64,000 nt of DNA from DATKEJ01 sp963768715 (GCA_963768715.1 CAVYJC010000003.1:372001-436000); one strand, 5' to 3'. Shown: positions 32,344 to 42,393, numbered from the stretch's first letter. Made by a program: numbers and translations. Notes: generated from the sequence alone by a model not told the origin.

Positions 32344-33291
32344 ATGTATATGAGTGAAGACGGTCGTCTTAAACGTGCATGGAAGACAGCTTCTTTCTAC
32401 GTGCATGGTATCATCAGGCGCTTCGTTAACGAGGACGTCTTTCTCTGGTGCGGGGGCGTTGCCTTTAAGGTGCTCGTCACGCTCCTTCCACTCTCGCTCC
32501 TCGCCTTTGGTATCTTTGGTTTCTTTTTGCGCCGCGAGCGCGTGCTGTTCGGGCTGACCAGCTTCCTCGAATCGTTTATTCCGGGTGATCAGACCGCCGA
32601 GGTGGTCCGTATCCTCCAGGCTTACGCGGGTGCCAGTAACACGATTACCGTCATCGGCGCCATCACCCTGCTCATCACCGGGGTTTCCCTTTTCACCACA
32701 CTCCGGGTCGTCCTGGAAAACGTCTTCCACAAGACGCACCGGCGCCGGACCACGATCCGCGGATATCTCTCCGACCTGCGGATGGCCGTGCTTTGTGGTG
32801 GCCTGTTCATCCTTTCGATGGGGCTTTCCGTGCTTCTGATCAACGTGAGCCGCTACGGAATCGACGTCATCAGCTGGGTCGACGTTGAGGTGATGACACT
32901 GGAAAGACTCTGGCGCACACTGGTCGCCTGGCTCGGCTATATCGTCCCGCTCGGCATCACGTCGACGCTCTTCTTTCTTCTCTTCTATTTGACGCCCGAA
33001 CCCCACCCGAGTCCGAGTAGCGCAAGCATCGGCGCCCTGTTTGCCGGAGTTTGCTCGGAATTGGCGAAACATGCGTTTGCGCTTCTCGCGCAGCACACCA
33101 GCACCTTCGAGCGTCTTCGAAACGTAGATGAACTGATCGGGTTGAACGCCCTGGGTGAGGCGTTCGGTCTAGCCGTTGTTCTCGTCTTCTGGATGTATTA
33201 CTCCTCTGTGATTCTCGTAATCGGAGGAATGATAACGGCGCTTCGCGACGAGCGGCTCGGAAAGACGAAACCCATCACGGCGACGGACTGA
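32344..33291 (+). CDS. YihY/virulence factor BrkB family membrane protein
   Basis: 315 aa with about six membrane segments. The family signature is the early GGVAFKVLVTLLPLSLLAFGIFGF segment, followed by the FTTLRVVLENVFHKTHRRR loop and later helices (VAWLGYIVPLGITSTLFFLLFYL; GEAFGLAVVLVFWMYYSSVILVIGG). The role of this family is unresolved; it was once mis-annotated as RNase BN. The gene ends 40 bases before the tamA start on the same strand. Confidence 0.88.
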   Translation: MYMSEDGRLKRAWKTASFYVHGIIRRFVNEDVFLWCGGVAFKVLVTLLPLSLLAFGIFGFFLRRERVLFGLTSFLESFIPGDQTAEVVRILQAYAGASNTITVIGAITLLITGVSLFTTLRVVLENVFHKTHRRRTTIRGYLSDLRMAVLCGGLFILSMGLSVLLINVSRYGIDVISWVDVEVMTLERLWRTLVAWLGYIVPLGITSTLFFLLFYLTPEPHPSPSSASIGALFAGVCSELAKHAFALLAQHTSTFERLRNVDELIGLNALGEAFGLAVVLVFWMYYSSVILVIGGMITALRDERLGKTKPITATD

Positions 33292-33331
33292 CGTGCCGCC
33301 TTCGTTTTGGCGATTCCTGCGAGGGACGATC

Positions 33332-35347
33332 ATGTTTAATAAAGGCTACTCGTACATCGGCGTCTACGCATGTATATGCGTGCTTTTCGTCGTTGTGCGG
33401 ATGCCAAACGCCGCTGCGCAATCCGGCTTCGTGAACGTCAACCAGGACACGCGCGTCTCGAGCATCGGATTTGACGGAAACAAGGTCTTCGACGATCGTG
33501 ACCTCCAGAAGCAAATCGTCACGGAGGCGCCGGGTGCGTTGCACTGGCTGGCTTTCTGGAGCTCGAAAGCCTATCTCTTCAATCCAATAGAACTCCAGAA
33601 AGACGTCGCCCGGCTGCGACGCTTTTACGGAAGGCAGGGCTTCCTCCACACCGACATCGACTATGAAGCCAAGCTCGACTCGGCGGCCAACAGCCTGGCC
33701 ATAGATTTCGTGGTCAAGGAAGGAGAGCCGCTCGTCCTTCAAAGTGTCGATTTCATCGGTCCTGACGGACGTCCGGCCTTCCACTCGATCGCCGAGTCCG
33801 AGCGAGATCGGTGGCGCGACTTCCGCCGAAAGAGTGGGACGGTCCGAGTCGGGAAGCGACCTTCCGCATCCGAAATCATCCGCCTCAAGGACCAAACGAT
33901 AACCTGGCTCAAGGACCATGGTTACGCATTCGCCGATGTGGTTCTCGAGTCGGAAACAGATTCGACGAACGACGTCGAAGACCTCCGTTTCAGGCTCGTT
34001 CCCGGTCCTCGAACGGTAATCTCGGAAGTGAAACTCGATCGGCTCGATGGAAAGAATGCGGTAAGCGATCGGACCATATTGCGTCAGCTGCCCTTCGAGG
34101 TCGGCGATCCCTACTCATACCGGCAGACGATCAGGGGTCAGCGGAGCCTCTTCGCCCTGAACGTATTTCGCGTCGTTTTAATCGACCTGCCGGAGCAGAG
34201 CCCCGATTCGACGGTCGACGTACGCATCCGACTCCAGCAGGCAAAGCTGAACGTTGTGCGGGCCGTGACCGGATACAGTATTGATGACGGGGTCAACCTC
34301 CAGGCAGAATACCAGAAACGGAATTTCCTCGGCTCTGCGAGGCGACTTACGTTTTCGGGTCTTATCAACACCGGCATCGGTGAACGTAACGTCAACGGAT
34401 TCGTGAAAAGTCTTCAGAAGAGGGCCTCCATTACGCTGCAGCAGCCGTATTTCCTTCGTAAGAAACTTTCGAGTACCCTCTCCGCCTTCTTTACTCGCAC
34501 CGAGAACAGTATTACGCATGAAGAGGAAGTCGGCGGTACCACGTCACTGGTCTACGAGGCGATTCCCTTTCGAACCGTGAGCGCCGCCTTCTCCTTGTCG
34601 AGGGCGAACCCGATCGGATCGGCCGCCGCAACCGAAAACGCCTTCAACCGTGGCATCGTGTCCCTGGCGGCCGTCTTGGGAAAGGCGGACAATTACCTTG
34701 AACCGACGGCGGGGGTCCTCGTGCGCCCGACGCTCGAGCACGGCACCGCACTGCTCTTCTCCGACCTGACGTACTGGAAGACAGGAATCAGCATTTCCGC
34801 CTACACCCGCATTAAACGCGACGCGGGTATTGCGGGAAGGCTTTTTGGCGGAGGTCTATGGCCAACAGGCGGGGTGTCGAGATCGGAGGCAATCAGTTAT
34901 TCACGCTTCGACAATATTCGTCTCTACGCCGGGGGGTCCAACGACGTGAGAGGGTGGGGACCCGCAGCACTCGGGCCCAAGAACGTCGTTTACGACTCCA
35001 CGGTGACACCGGCGTATCGATTCGAGCCTATCGGGGCGTTGAGCAAGCTCGCCGGCAACCTCTCCTATCGATTTCCGATTCCCGGCTTCGGGCCTTCTCT
35101 CCAGTCCGCCGTCTTCGTCGATTTCGCCCGTCTCGGAGGCGACGAATTGCGCATCGGATCCGGCGCCGGCCTTCGGTATCGAACGCCGGTTGGATTCCTC
35201 CGGCTCGATCTGGCAATCAAGTTAAATCCATCCGCCCAGGACTTGCGTGACGCGGAGGCCGTGTTTAAGGCGGGTGGTGTCGGGGGCGTACCTGCGGATC
35301 AATGGAAACGTTTACGTCTCCACTTCGGCATTGGAAACGCGTTTTGA
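33332..35347 (+). CDS. TamA/BamA-family outer-membrane protein (Omp85 superfamily)
   Basis: 671 aa from the ATG at 33332, which has a GAGGG ribosome-binding site 5 bases upstream and is followed by a signal peptide ending near NAAAQ. A GTG start at 33293 would add 13 residues before the signal. About three POTRA-like repeats occupy residues 35-300 (VSSIGFDGNKVFDDRDLQKQI; EVKLDRLDGKNAVSDRTILRQL). The C-terminal Omp85 barrel carries the GGSNDVRGW segment, the VRGF-like loop motif. The long tamB gene follows at once, so this is most likely TamA of a TamAB translocation module rather than BamA. Confidence 0.88.
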   Translation: MFNKGYSYIGVYACICVLFVVVRMPNAAAQSGFVNVNQDTRVSSIGFDGNKVFDDRDLQKQIVTEAPGALHWLAFWSSKAYLFNPIELQKDVARLRRFYGRQGFLHTDIDYEAKLDSAANSLAIDFVVKEGEPLVLQSVDFIGPDGRPAFHSIAESERDRWRDFRRKSGTVRVGKRPSASEIIRLKDQTITWLKDHGYAFADVVLESETDSTNDVEDLRFRLVPGPRTVISEVKLDRLDGKNAVSDRTILRQLPFEVGDPYSYRQTIRGQRSLFALNVFRVVLIDLPEQSPDSTVDVRIRLQQAKLNVVRAVTGYSIDDGVNLQAEYQKRNFLGSARRLTFSGLINTGIGERNVNGFVKSLQKRASITLQQPYFLRKKLSSTLSAFFTRTENSITHEEEVGGTTSLVYEAIPFRTVSAAFSLSRANPIGSAAATENAFNRGIVSLAAVLGKADNYLEPTAGVLVRPTLEHGTALLFSDLTYWKTGISISAYTRIKRDAGIAGRLFGGGLWPTGGVSRSEAISYSRFDNIRLYAGGSNDVRGWGPAALGPKNVVYDSTVTPAYRFEPIGALSKLAGNLSYRFPIPGFGPSLQSAVFVDFARLGGDELRIGSGAGLRYRTPVGFLRLDLAIKLNPSAQDLRDAEAVFKAGGVGGVPADQWKRLRLHFGIGNAF

Positions 35348-35354
35348 CAGGACA

Positions 35355-38300
35355 TTGGCCGAATCGACCCACATATCCCCCTCGCCAGCGCCGGCTCGCG
35401 CCCACAGAAGGTGGCCGCGCCGACTGCTGTGGGTGCTCCTCGTCGTCGCCATACTCGTCGGCTCTGCTGCCGCCCTGCTCCAAACCGACTGGGCGGCGGA
35501 ACGAATTCGCCGGCTGATCGAGCGCGAGGCGTCGGCCGTTCTCACCGAGGGTCATCTGACGATCGGTCACCTCGACGGCAATCTGCTGTTTGGGATGACG
35601 GCATCCGGAGTCGAGCTCTTCAGCGGCGACTCGCTCGTCGTCTCGGTCGACACACTCAGGGCGGAATACAATCTCTTCTCTCTTCTCTCAGGCGGCATAA
35701 GGGTCTCGAATCTCGACCTCTTGCGACCTGCAGTGATCGCGCGGCAGCGCCCCGACTCCACATGGGACTTGTTGAATCTTTCACAGACCGATACCTCGTC
35801 TACATCGGCGCCTACCGAGTTTCGCTTTGATCGTGTTCGAGTCACGGATGGCCGCGGCGTAGCACGGTTCCTCTCGCAGCAGCCAGATTCATCCATTTCT
35901 GTCGCCGAAGTGAATGTCTCGGCAAGAGATCTCTATATCGCGGGCGCGACCTTCGAGTCAACCCTCGATGATGCTAAAGCGGTTATCGTGGCGCCGGTTG
36001 CTCCCGATCCCGTCACACTGACCGCCAGCGGCCAGTTCGCCGAAGATCGCATCATCTGCACGACCTGTCGCCTCGAGTCGTCTCGAAGCAACGTGGTCAT
36101 TGTCGGCAACCTTCTATTTCCCGAGGCATCGAACCTCCGTGGCAATCTGACGCTGCGTCTCGATCCACTCGCCCTGGGCGACGTGGCCTTTGTTTTACCC
36201 TCGGTGAATCCTGATGAATCCGTCGTGGGTGATGCGAGCGTCGTCGGAACGCTCGACTCGCTGTCGGCTGACGTTTCGCTCGATTTTTCCGGCGGGGCTG
36301 CGGCGCACCTCCAGGGCCTTGTAAGAACAGGCGATGCGGGCCGTGTTAAAATCGTCGGGAGCGTCGAGAAGTTCGATCCCGCCGTCTTCCTCGCCACCCG
36401 CGAGTTCTCAGGCGCAATCAATGCAACGATCGACGTCGACTTGAAAGGCCGCAAACTCGCAGCAGTGGAGGGTCCGGTCGACATCCACATCACCGACACG
36501 ATCCTGAATGGCGTTCGGCTACGCGACGGACAACTGACCGGACAGTTTCAGGGTGGCGTGGGCACGATCGAGTCGCGTGTTTACCTGCCCGGCGTCGCCG
36601 TCGAGGCCACCGGCAGCATCAGGCCGTTTGCGGATACGCTCGCCTATGACCTCCGTGGCGCTTTCCGGGGTGCGCGTCTTTCGAGATACTATGCGGCGGC
36701 ATCCGAAATCGACTCGGTGGATACCCGCTTCGAGGTGACCGGACAAGGATCGTCACTCGACGAAATAGTCGCACGGGTAAGTATCGACATGACGCGGTTG
36801 ACCTCGCCCCGACTGCGGCTCGGCGCCAGTCATGCGACAGCCGATCTCAATCGAGGAGACATGTCGATTCAAGGCAAGGTCAGGCTTCGAGGCGCCGCCA
36901 ACGAGGATGCCGGGACGCTCGGATTCGACGCATTGGTCGCGAAGAACGGCAAGCTGTGGCACGTCGGCAAGTTTGGCCTGGAGGTGACGGATCTCAATCC
37001 GCAGCTCATCGAGGCCACCGCTCCATCGGGTTTGCTCGCCGGAAAAGGTACAGTGATGGGAGACTTCGCCACTGACTCACTCTTCCGCGTGACAGGATCG
37101 TTGTCCTTGAGCGGAGCGCTCGGGCTCGTTACCCTGTCGGAGGCCGAGGTACGCGGCAGTTTCGACGCTGGGATAGGGAAGTACGATCTCTCCGTCACCA
37201 CGAACATCGGCGACGTAGCGGCGCGCGGAGACGTCAAAGAATTGGACGAGGGCTTCGACGTCACGGCGTCGGGCTCAGTGTCTGATCTCAACCTCGACAC
37301 ACTGTCGACGACGGCGCTCGTGACACAGCTTACGGGCTCGTTCGACGGCACGTCGCGACTGCGACACGGCGGCGTCGCGTCTCTCGTCGTCAATGCCCGC
37401 CTCACCCGCTCTGTCGTGAATGATCAGGAGCTTTCGGATGCACGGATCGAAGCCACGCTGTCAGACAGTACACTCACGTTTGACGTCAATGTCGATTTGC
37501 CTAACGGAGGCATTTCGGGACAAGGTTCGGTCGAGCCTTTCGCCGAGAATATCCGTATGCACCTCGAGGATGGAGCGTTCTCCCACATTGATCTTGGCGC
37601 GTGGCTCGGGAACGAAAAACTCGCCACGGACCTGAACGGGTCGATGACGGGGGACGCGGTGGGCAACGAGCTGAGTGGTACGTTCCGTCTCAAGCCGTCG
37701 CGCGTGAATCGCACGCCGCTCACTGAAGGAACGCTTCAGGTAACGTCCTCCGACTCCACCTTCCATCTGGAGACAATGATCGACATGCGTGACGCCCAGA
37801 TACGGGGGTCGGTAGCCGGAACCTTCGGCCAAACCGACACGACGTACCAGGGTATGGTGCAACTGCGGGACGTGGATGTCGCCGGGCTCGTCGGCTCGGA
37901 CAGCCTGTCGTCCAAAGTGAACGCCGGGTGCTCGTTCGTGGGGTCGAACTTCGCCCTGCCGAGACTCGAAGCATCCGCCTTCTGTACGGGAAAAGAGAGT
38001 CAGGTGGGCAAAACGCGCATCGACTCCCTGCGATTCGAAGCGAAACTCAACCGCGATTCACTGGCTGTCACCTCGCTCATCCTTGAATCCAACATCGGAC
38101 GCGTCACCGGATCGGGCGCTATTCCAACGCGGGCTGAAGAGGCGAACTCGAATGAACAGATCAACGTCAGCGTGGAATTGAAGGATCTTGGTCCAGCCGC
38201 GGGACTGGTGGGGGCTCGAACGTTGAGTGGAGAGGGCACCTTGACGCTTTCGGTCGGTGGATCCCTCGAATCACCGACCCTGGATGCCGAGGCGGCCCTG

Positions 38301-40403
38301 GCCTACCTGGCATACGACGACTACCGCGTGTCAAGCTTGGACGGATTCGCATCCGCTCCCGATTTCGCAGGGGGCCACATCTTCGGCGCCGCCGACGTTG
38401 GTTTCTCCGTCTATAATGCCGTGCCGGTCCAGCACACGTCCATCGAGATCGAGAAGTCGGGCGACTCACTAGTGTTTACCGCCGACGCGCGTATCGACAG
38501 CCGCAGGAAAGGTAACATTTCGGCCCGCTACGAGGATCAGGACAGCCTCGGCGTCGTCGTGGTCGACGAACTCAACTTGAATCTCGATGGGGAGATCTGG
38601 GCATTGAGCGGCGAGGCTTCCTTCGAAATTGGGGATCGATGGTCGGTGAGGACCTTCCTCATGTACAGTGGAGACCAGCAGATCGCCCTGGACGGTTACA
38701 TCGACCCAAACGGCGATCAAAACCTGATCATTACGCTCGAGCAGATTCGGCTGGGTGCGTTCAGCGACCTCGTCGGATATCCCGGCGTCGATGGAACTGG
38801 CGAAGGATATGTCGTTCTGACGGGAGCGTATAACGACCTTCAGTTCGAATCGAATGTGCGCGTCCAAACGCTGAAGGTCTACGGACGCGACGTGGGCGAG
38901 TTTGATCTGTCCTCCACGTATCAAGACGCCCAAATGGAAGTGGATGGAAAGCTCTCGCACGCGAGCGGCTCGGCGCTTTCGATGAAGGGATTTGTTCCGG
39001 TCCGGCTGACGATGACCGGCCTGGACGATCTCAAAGGCACCGAGCCGATTCAGTTGGAGGTCAAGTCCGACTCCGTGCCCCTTGCCTGGATCAGACCCTT
39101 TCTCGACCAGTCTGTGATCGACAGAATCGATGGCCACCTGGTCTGCGACGTGACGATTGGAGGAACGTGGGACGAACCGGCATTGTCTGGGGACGCCAGT
39201 GTATCAAACGGTCGTGCGCGACTACCCGAATTCAAGCTCGACATGCAGTCGATTACGGGAACGTTCAGACTTCAGGGGGAGCAGCTTCTCGTCGACAAGT
39301 TTCGGGCAACCTCCAAAGGCGGCACGCTGAAAGCGACCGGTGCCCTGGGTTTCAGATCGCTCGACGACCCGACGTTCGACATCGACACCCAGTTTGACAA
39401 GTTTCGGGCAATCTCGACCGAGACGTATCGGATGACGGTTTCCGGGAAGGGAAAACTGACAGGGTCGATGATCAAGCCCATATTCCAGGGAAACGTCTTC
39501 GTCGAAGAGTCGGACATTTACATGACGGAAGAGTTGATGGCCGACGAGGTGGATCCAGTGAAACTCACCGATCGTGATCTCCGAGTCCTCGAACGCAGGT
39601 TCGGATATCGCGTTGCCAATCAGGATACGACCACCTGGGATTTCTACGAAGCGCTAGATCTGAGTCTCGACGCCAAGATCGGGCGCGATGTCTGGTTCCG
39701 CTCATACGCAAACCCGAAAATGGACATCGAGTTTTCCGGTGATCTCACGATCAGGAAACCGCCCCTCGAGGAGAAGACACTCAACGGCACCATCAAAGTC
39801 AATCCGTCGCGAAGCCGTGTTGTCCAGTTCGCGCGGAAGTTCGAGATAACGAGTGGCACGATTCAGTTTAACGGTATCGTCGACGAGGCGCTGGTTGACA
39901 TCAAGGCGCAGTACGTCGTGCCGTCGCGCTACGGAGGGGACGAAGTCAAGATCGGGCTCGCGATTACCGGCCAGGTCGCCGACCTGAACCTGGAACTTAC
40001 GTCCGATCCCGCGATGGACACGGGCGCCATGGTATCGTATCTGACAACCGGACGACCTCCGGGCGAAGGCTCGGTCGGAGGGAGTCAGGCAGCCGACCTT
40101 GCTGTCAGCAGCCTGAGCAATCTGGTCGAAGGCTTCGCAAACAGCCAGCTGGGGCTCGATGTTGTGGATATTCAGGTCAATCCCGCCGCAGGCACCTATC
40201 TGACGGTTGGCAAATACGTTTCGCCGAAAGTCTACGTATCGTTGACGCAGCCGCTCGTGACAAGCAGCTCCTATCAGGTCGGAGATGCGGCCCACCAGAC
40301 AGAAGCGACCATCGAGTACGAGCTCGTGTCCTGGCTGGTTGCCCAGATCGCCTCATCTCGAAATCACCTGCAGGTTAATATGGTTTGGGAAATCGCCTTC
40401 TGA
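35355..40403 (+). CDS. TamB-like translocation/assembly module protein
   Basis: About 1680 aa. After a short basic segment (RAHRRWPRRLL) there is an N-terminal membrane anchor (WVLLVVAILVGSAAALL). A very long series of beta-rich repeats follows (AsmA/TamB type: patterns of V-D-x-D-x-x-G and SGSFxxDG), and the C-terminus carries the DUF490 domain (AGTYLTVGKYVSPKVYVSLTQ). Such proteins bridge the inner membrane to TamA in the outer membrane and transport phospholipid or assist protein insertion. There is no good ATG. The TTG at 35355, 7 bases after the tamA stop and preceded by ACAGGA, is preferred; the frame is open upstream to a GTG at 35247 inside tamA. Confidence 0.9.
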   Translation: MAESTHISPSPAPARAHRRWPRRLLWVLLVVAILVGSAAALLQTDWAAERIRRLIEREASAVLTEGHLTIGHLDGNLLFGMTASGVELFSGDSLVVSVDTLRAEYNLFSLLSGGIRVSNLDLLRPAVIARQRPDSTWDLLNLSQTDTSSTSAPTEFRFDRVRVTDGRGVARFLSQQPDSSISVAEVNVSARDLYIAGATFESTLDDAKAVIVAPVAPDPVTLTASGQFAEDRIICTTCRLESSRSNVVIVGNLLFPEASNLRGNLTLRLDPLALGDVAFVLPSVNPDESVVGDASVVGTLDSLSADVSLDFSGGAAAHLQGLVRTGDAGRVKIVGSVEKFDPAVFLATREFSGAINATIDVDLKGRKLAAVEGPVDIHITDTILNGVRLRDGQLTGQFQGGVGTIESRVYLPGVAVEATGSIRPFADTLAYDLRGAFRGARLSRYYAAASEIDSVDTRFEVTGQGSSLDEIVARVSIDMTRLTSPRLRLGASHATADLNRGDMSIQGKVRLRGAANEDAGTLGFDALVAKNGKLWHVGKFGLEVTDLNPQLIEATAPSGLLAGKGTVMGDFATDSLFRVTGSLSLSGALGLVTLSEAEVRGSFDAGIGKYDLSVTTNIGDVAARGDVKELDEGFDVTASGSVSDLNLDTLSTTALVTQLTGSFDGTSRLRHGGVASLVVNARLTRSVVNDQELSDARIEATLSDSTLTFDVNVDLPNGGISGQGSVEPFAENIRMHLEDGAFSHIDLGAWLGNEKLATDLNGSMTGDAVGNELSGTFRLKPSRVNRTPLTEGTLQVTSSDSTFHLETMIDMRDAQIRGSVAGTFGQTDTTYQGMVQLRDVDVAGLVGSDSLSSKVNAGCSFVGSNFALPRLEASAFCTGKESQVGKTRIDSLRFEAKLNRDSLAVTSLILESNIGRVTGSGAIPTRAEEANSNEQINVSVELKDLGPAAGLVGARTLSGEGTLTLSVGGSLESPTLDAEAALAYLAYDDYRVSSLDGFASAPDFAGGHIFGAADVGFSVYNAVPVQHTSIEIEKSGDSLVFTADARIDSRRKGNISARYEDQDSLGVVVVDELNLNLDGEIWALSGEASFEIGDRWSVRTFLMYSGDQQIALDGYIDPNGDQNLIITLEQIRLGAFSDLVGYPGVDGTGEGYVVLTGAYNDLQFESNVRVQTLKVYGRDVGEFDLSSTYQDAQMEVDGKLSHASGSALSMKGFVPVRLTMTGLDDLKGTEPIQLEVKSDSVPLAWIRPFLDQSVIDRIDGHLVCDVTIGGTWDEPALSGDASVSNGRARLPEFKLDMQSITGTFRLQGEQLLVDKFRATSKGGTLKATGALGFRSLDDPTFDIDTQFDKFRAISTETYRMTVSGKGKLTGSMIKPIFQGNVFVEESDIYMTEELMADEVDPVKLTDRDLRVLERRFGYRVANQDTTTWDFYEALDLSLDAKIGRDVWFRSYANPKMDIEFSGDLTIRKPPLEEKTLNGTIKVNPSRSRVVQFARKFEITSGTIQFNGIVDEALVDIKAQYVVPSRYGGDEVKIGLAITGQVADLNLELTSDPAMDTGAMVSYLTTGRPPGEGSVGGSQAADLAVSSLSNLVEGFANSQLGLDVVDIQVNPAAGTYLTVGKYVSPKVYVSLTQPLVTSSSYQVGDAAHQTEATIEYELVSWLVAQIASSRNHLQVNMVWEIAF

Positions 40404-40404
40404 A

Positions 40405-40439
40405 ATGCAAAGTTACAAATTGCAAAGCGCAAATTGCGA
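40405..40439. repeat. Heptamer tract ATTGCAA family after tamB
   Basis: ATGCAAA, GTTACAA, ATTGCAA, AGCGCAA, ATTGCGA in one phase, beginning one base after the tamB stop codon. Confidence 0.77.
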
Positions 40440-40522
40440 TTCAGCCCCACGGACCCCTCCGGGCGCGATGAACGTATCTGACAAGGCCCCAAAATGGGGC
40501 TCACCTTTCGGAGCAGGCTCTT

Positions 40523-40550
40523 GGACATCGGACATCGGACATCGGACCTG
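40523..40550. repeat. Heptamer tract GGACATC before tgt
   Basis: GGACATC x3 followed by GGACCTG, ending 2 bases before the tgt ATG, so the repeat occupies the position of the ribosome-binding site. Confidence 0.85.
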
Positions 40551-40552
40551 AA

Positions 40553-41677
40553 ATGAGATTCGAAGTGGAGGCGCAATCCGGCGATGCGAGAGCCGGTCGG
40601 TTCTGGACGGACCGCGGGGTGGTGGAGACCCCGGTTTTCATGCCTGTTGGGACGGTCGGGTCGGTCAAAGGAGTTCCTCCGCGCGACTTGATCGACGAGA
40701 TCGGTGCGCCGCTGATCCTGGCAAACACGTACCACCTCTATCTCCGACCGGGAACCGACACGCTGGAGCAATTCGGCGGACTTCATCCGTTCATGTCATG
40801 GGATGGACCTATCCTGACCGATTCGGGCGGTTATCAGGTGTTTTCGCTGGCAGCGAATCGCCGGCTTGACGAGGACGGGGTGACCTTCAAGAGTCACCTC
40901 GACGGATCGAGTCACCTTTTCACTCCGGAGTCAGTGATCGACATTCAGCGAACAATCGGGTCGGACATCGTCATGGTCCTCGACGAGTGTCCGCCGGCCG
41001 ACGTGCCGGCCGATTATGCCAGGAATTCGCTCGATCTGACGCTGCGCTGGGCATCCCGATGCCGGCGGCGGTTCGACGAAACGGAAGCTCGCTACGGGCC
41101 GCGCCAGTTCCTTTTCGGCATTGCGCAGGGCGTCGTGGATGCCGGGTTACGTCGGGAAGCGGCCTCGCGCCTCGTCGAAATCGGATTCGACGGCTACGCG
41201 ATCGGTGGATTGTCGGTCGGAGAGGAGGCCCCCGTCATGTACGAGATGGTAGAAGCCTGCAACACCGTGCTTCCGACGGATGCGCCGCGATACCTGATGG
41301 GTGTCGGAACGCCTGAGAATCTCATCGAATGCGTCGCGCGCGGGATCGACATGTTCGACTGCGTCATGCCGACGCGCAACGGCCGAAACGGGATGGTCTT
41401 CACGACGGAAGGCGTAATGAACATCCGAAACGAAAAGTGGGTCACAAGCGAAGATCCAATCGATGGGGGCCTTGACGCATACGTTTCCAGTACGTTCTCG
41501 AGGGGTTATTTACGCCATCTCTTTCAGTCCGGCGAGCTTCTTGGGCTCTACATCGCCTCCGTGCAGAATCTGAGTCTCTACCTCTGGTTGATGCGGGAGG
41601 CCCGGAAGGCAATCTGCGAAGGACGCTTCGAGGCGTGGCGCGGCGAGATCCTGCCTAAAGTGACGCGCAGGCTCTAA
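40553..41677 (+). CDS. tgt: Queuine/preQ1 tRNA-guanine transglycosylase (zinc site apparently lost)
   Basis: 374 aa. It keeps the Tgt core: TDSGGYQVFSL, the VLDECPPADVP segment, GFDGYAIGGLSVGE, and the nucleophile region MFDCVMPTRNGRNG. It exchanges guanine 34 of GUN tRNAs for preQ1 in queuosine synthesis. The C-terminal region where Tgt normally has CxCxxC plus His reads LDAYVSSTFSRGYLRHLF and later ASVQN. None of the usual four zinc ligands is present. I recall Bacteroidota homologues also lacking the cysteines, so this may be a lineage trait. The ATG follows a heptamer tract, and a strong terminator follows the gene. Confidence 0.92.
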   Translation: MRFEVEAQSGDARAGRFWTDRGVVETPVFMPVGTVGSVKGVPPRDLIDEIGAPLILANTYHLYLRPGTDTLEQFGGLHPFMSWDGPILTDSGGYQVFSLAANRRLDEDGVTFKSHLDGSSHLFTPESVIDIQRTIGSDIVMVLDECPPADVPADYARNSLDLTLRWASRCRRRFDETEARYGPRQFLFGIAQGVVDAGLRREAASRLVEIGFDGYAIGGLSVGEEAPVMYEMVEACNTVLPTDAPRYLMGVGTPENLIECVARGIDMFDCVMPTRNGRNGMVFTTEGVMNIRNEKWVTSEDPIDGGLDAYVSSTFSRGYLRHLFQSGELLGLYIASVQNLSLYLWLMREARKAICEGRFEAWRGEILPKVTRRL

Positions 41678-41681
41678 AATG

Positions 41682-41711
41682 AAGAAGGCCTCGACCAATC
41701 GAGGCCTTCTT
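41682..41711 (+). terminator. Strong intrinsic-type hairpin after tgt
   Basis: AAGAAGGCCTCGA (41682-41694) and TCGAGGCCTTCTT (41699-41711) pair perfectly around CCAA, 5 bases after the tgt stop. The 3' arm ends in CTTCTTAA rather than a pure T-run. It would also work for transcription from the right. Confidence 0.75.
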
Positions 41712-42003
41712 AACCGTGATGTCCTTAGGCGGACAGCATCCCGGGGTCACAAAACAGCTTACGCCCGCCAGCAGATCCACGGCGGCCGCGCTGCAACCAG
41801 CAGTGCGACCCGGGTAGAACTTCCGACGCGGGGCTGCTCCACTCTGTAAGACGATGTAGCAAGTCGATGTCAGGTTTGACCCACCGCACGTGACCGGACG
41901 AACACTACACGGGAACTTCAAAATTCGCTCCCCTCTCGGACGACGCAAAGGATCGCCACGTTCGGGCACAGACGTACCCGTTCGCGGAAGGCCGACCTGC
42001 GAC
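41712..42003. other. Non-coding gap between tgt and a convergent ORF
   Basis: About 290 bases beyond the tgt terminator. No start-to-stop frame here has a plausible protein, and no heptamer tract or tRNA is visible. Short complementary segments exist but nothing I can name. It may simply be the 3' region of two convergent units or may hide a small RNA. Confidence 0.35.
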
Positions 42004-42393
42004 CTACGCGTCTTTAGCGACGCGAATGTCCCACAGCAACATCGTTTCGATGTCGGTATAGTCTTCGCCGTTTTCGTCCTCGAACTCGTAATCGCCCTGG
42101 TGGCGGAGGTGTTCGGGCAGTCTCTTCCAGCTGGTTCCGTTCTGGTCGACGAACGAGTCGGGGAATGGAGACTGGATGCGATAGGACGGATGGTATGATC
42201 GATAGACCTCTTCGGCCTTGTAGAGTGCGGCGCGACGTGCGCCGGGGCGGGTCGCGCTGACCCCCGTCACTTTGAAGGGCGCGATCGTGATCGTCGCCTG
42301 CTCGTTTCCATCTTCGCTCTCTAAGTACTCCGGACGCATAACCTTGAATTCGTCCGGATGTGGATAAGCACTCCGTTCGTTGAGGGCATCCAT
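42004..42393 (-). CDS. Hypothetical protein (129 aa)
   Basis: 129 aa, soluble, acidic at the C-terminal third (YEFEDENGEDYTDIETMLLWDI). The middle has a TITIAPFKVTGVSATRPGARRAALYKAEEVYRSYHPSYR segment that looks folded. There is no signal peptide and no recognised motif. It lies alone between the tgt terminator and a long gap before nrdJ. A sequence identical to a DnaA-box consensus lies within its first codons, but without other origin signals. Confidence 0.62.
   Translation of the reverse strand: MDALNERSAYPHPDEFKVMRPEYLESEDGNEQATITIAPFKVTGVSATRPGARRAALYKAEEVYRSYHPSYRIQSPFPDSFVDQNGTSWKRLPEHLRHQGDYEFEDENGEDYTDIETMLLWDIRVAKDA

Noticed and set aside
41655..41969. Minus-strand ORF (104 codons) after tgt
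   Set aside because: It overlaps the tgt terminator and 3' end, and the translation has no plausible domain.
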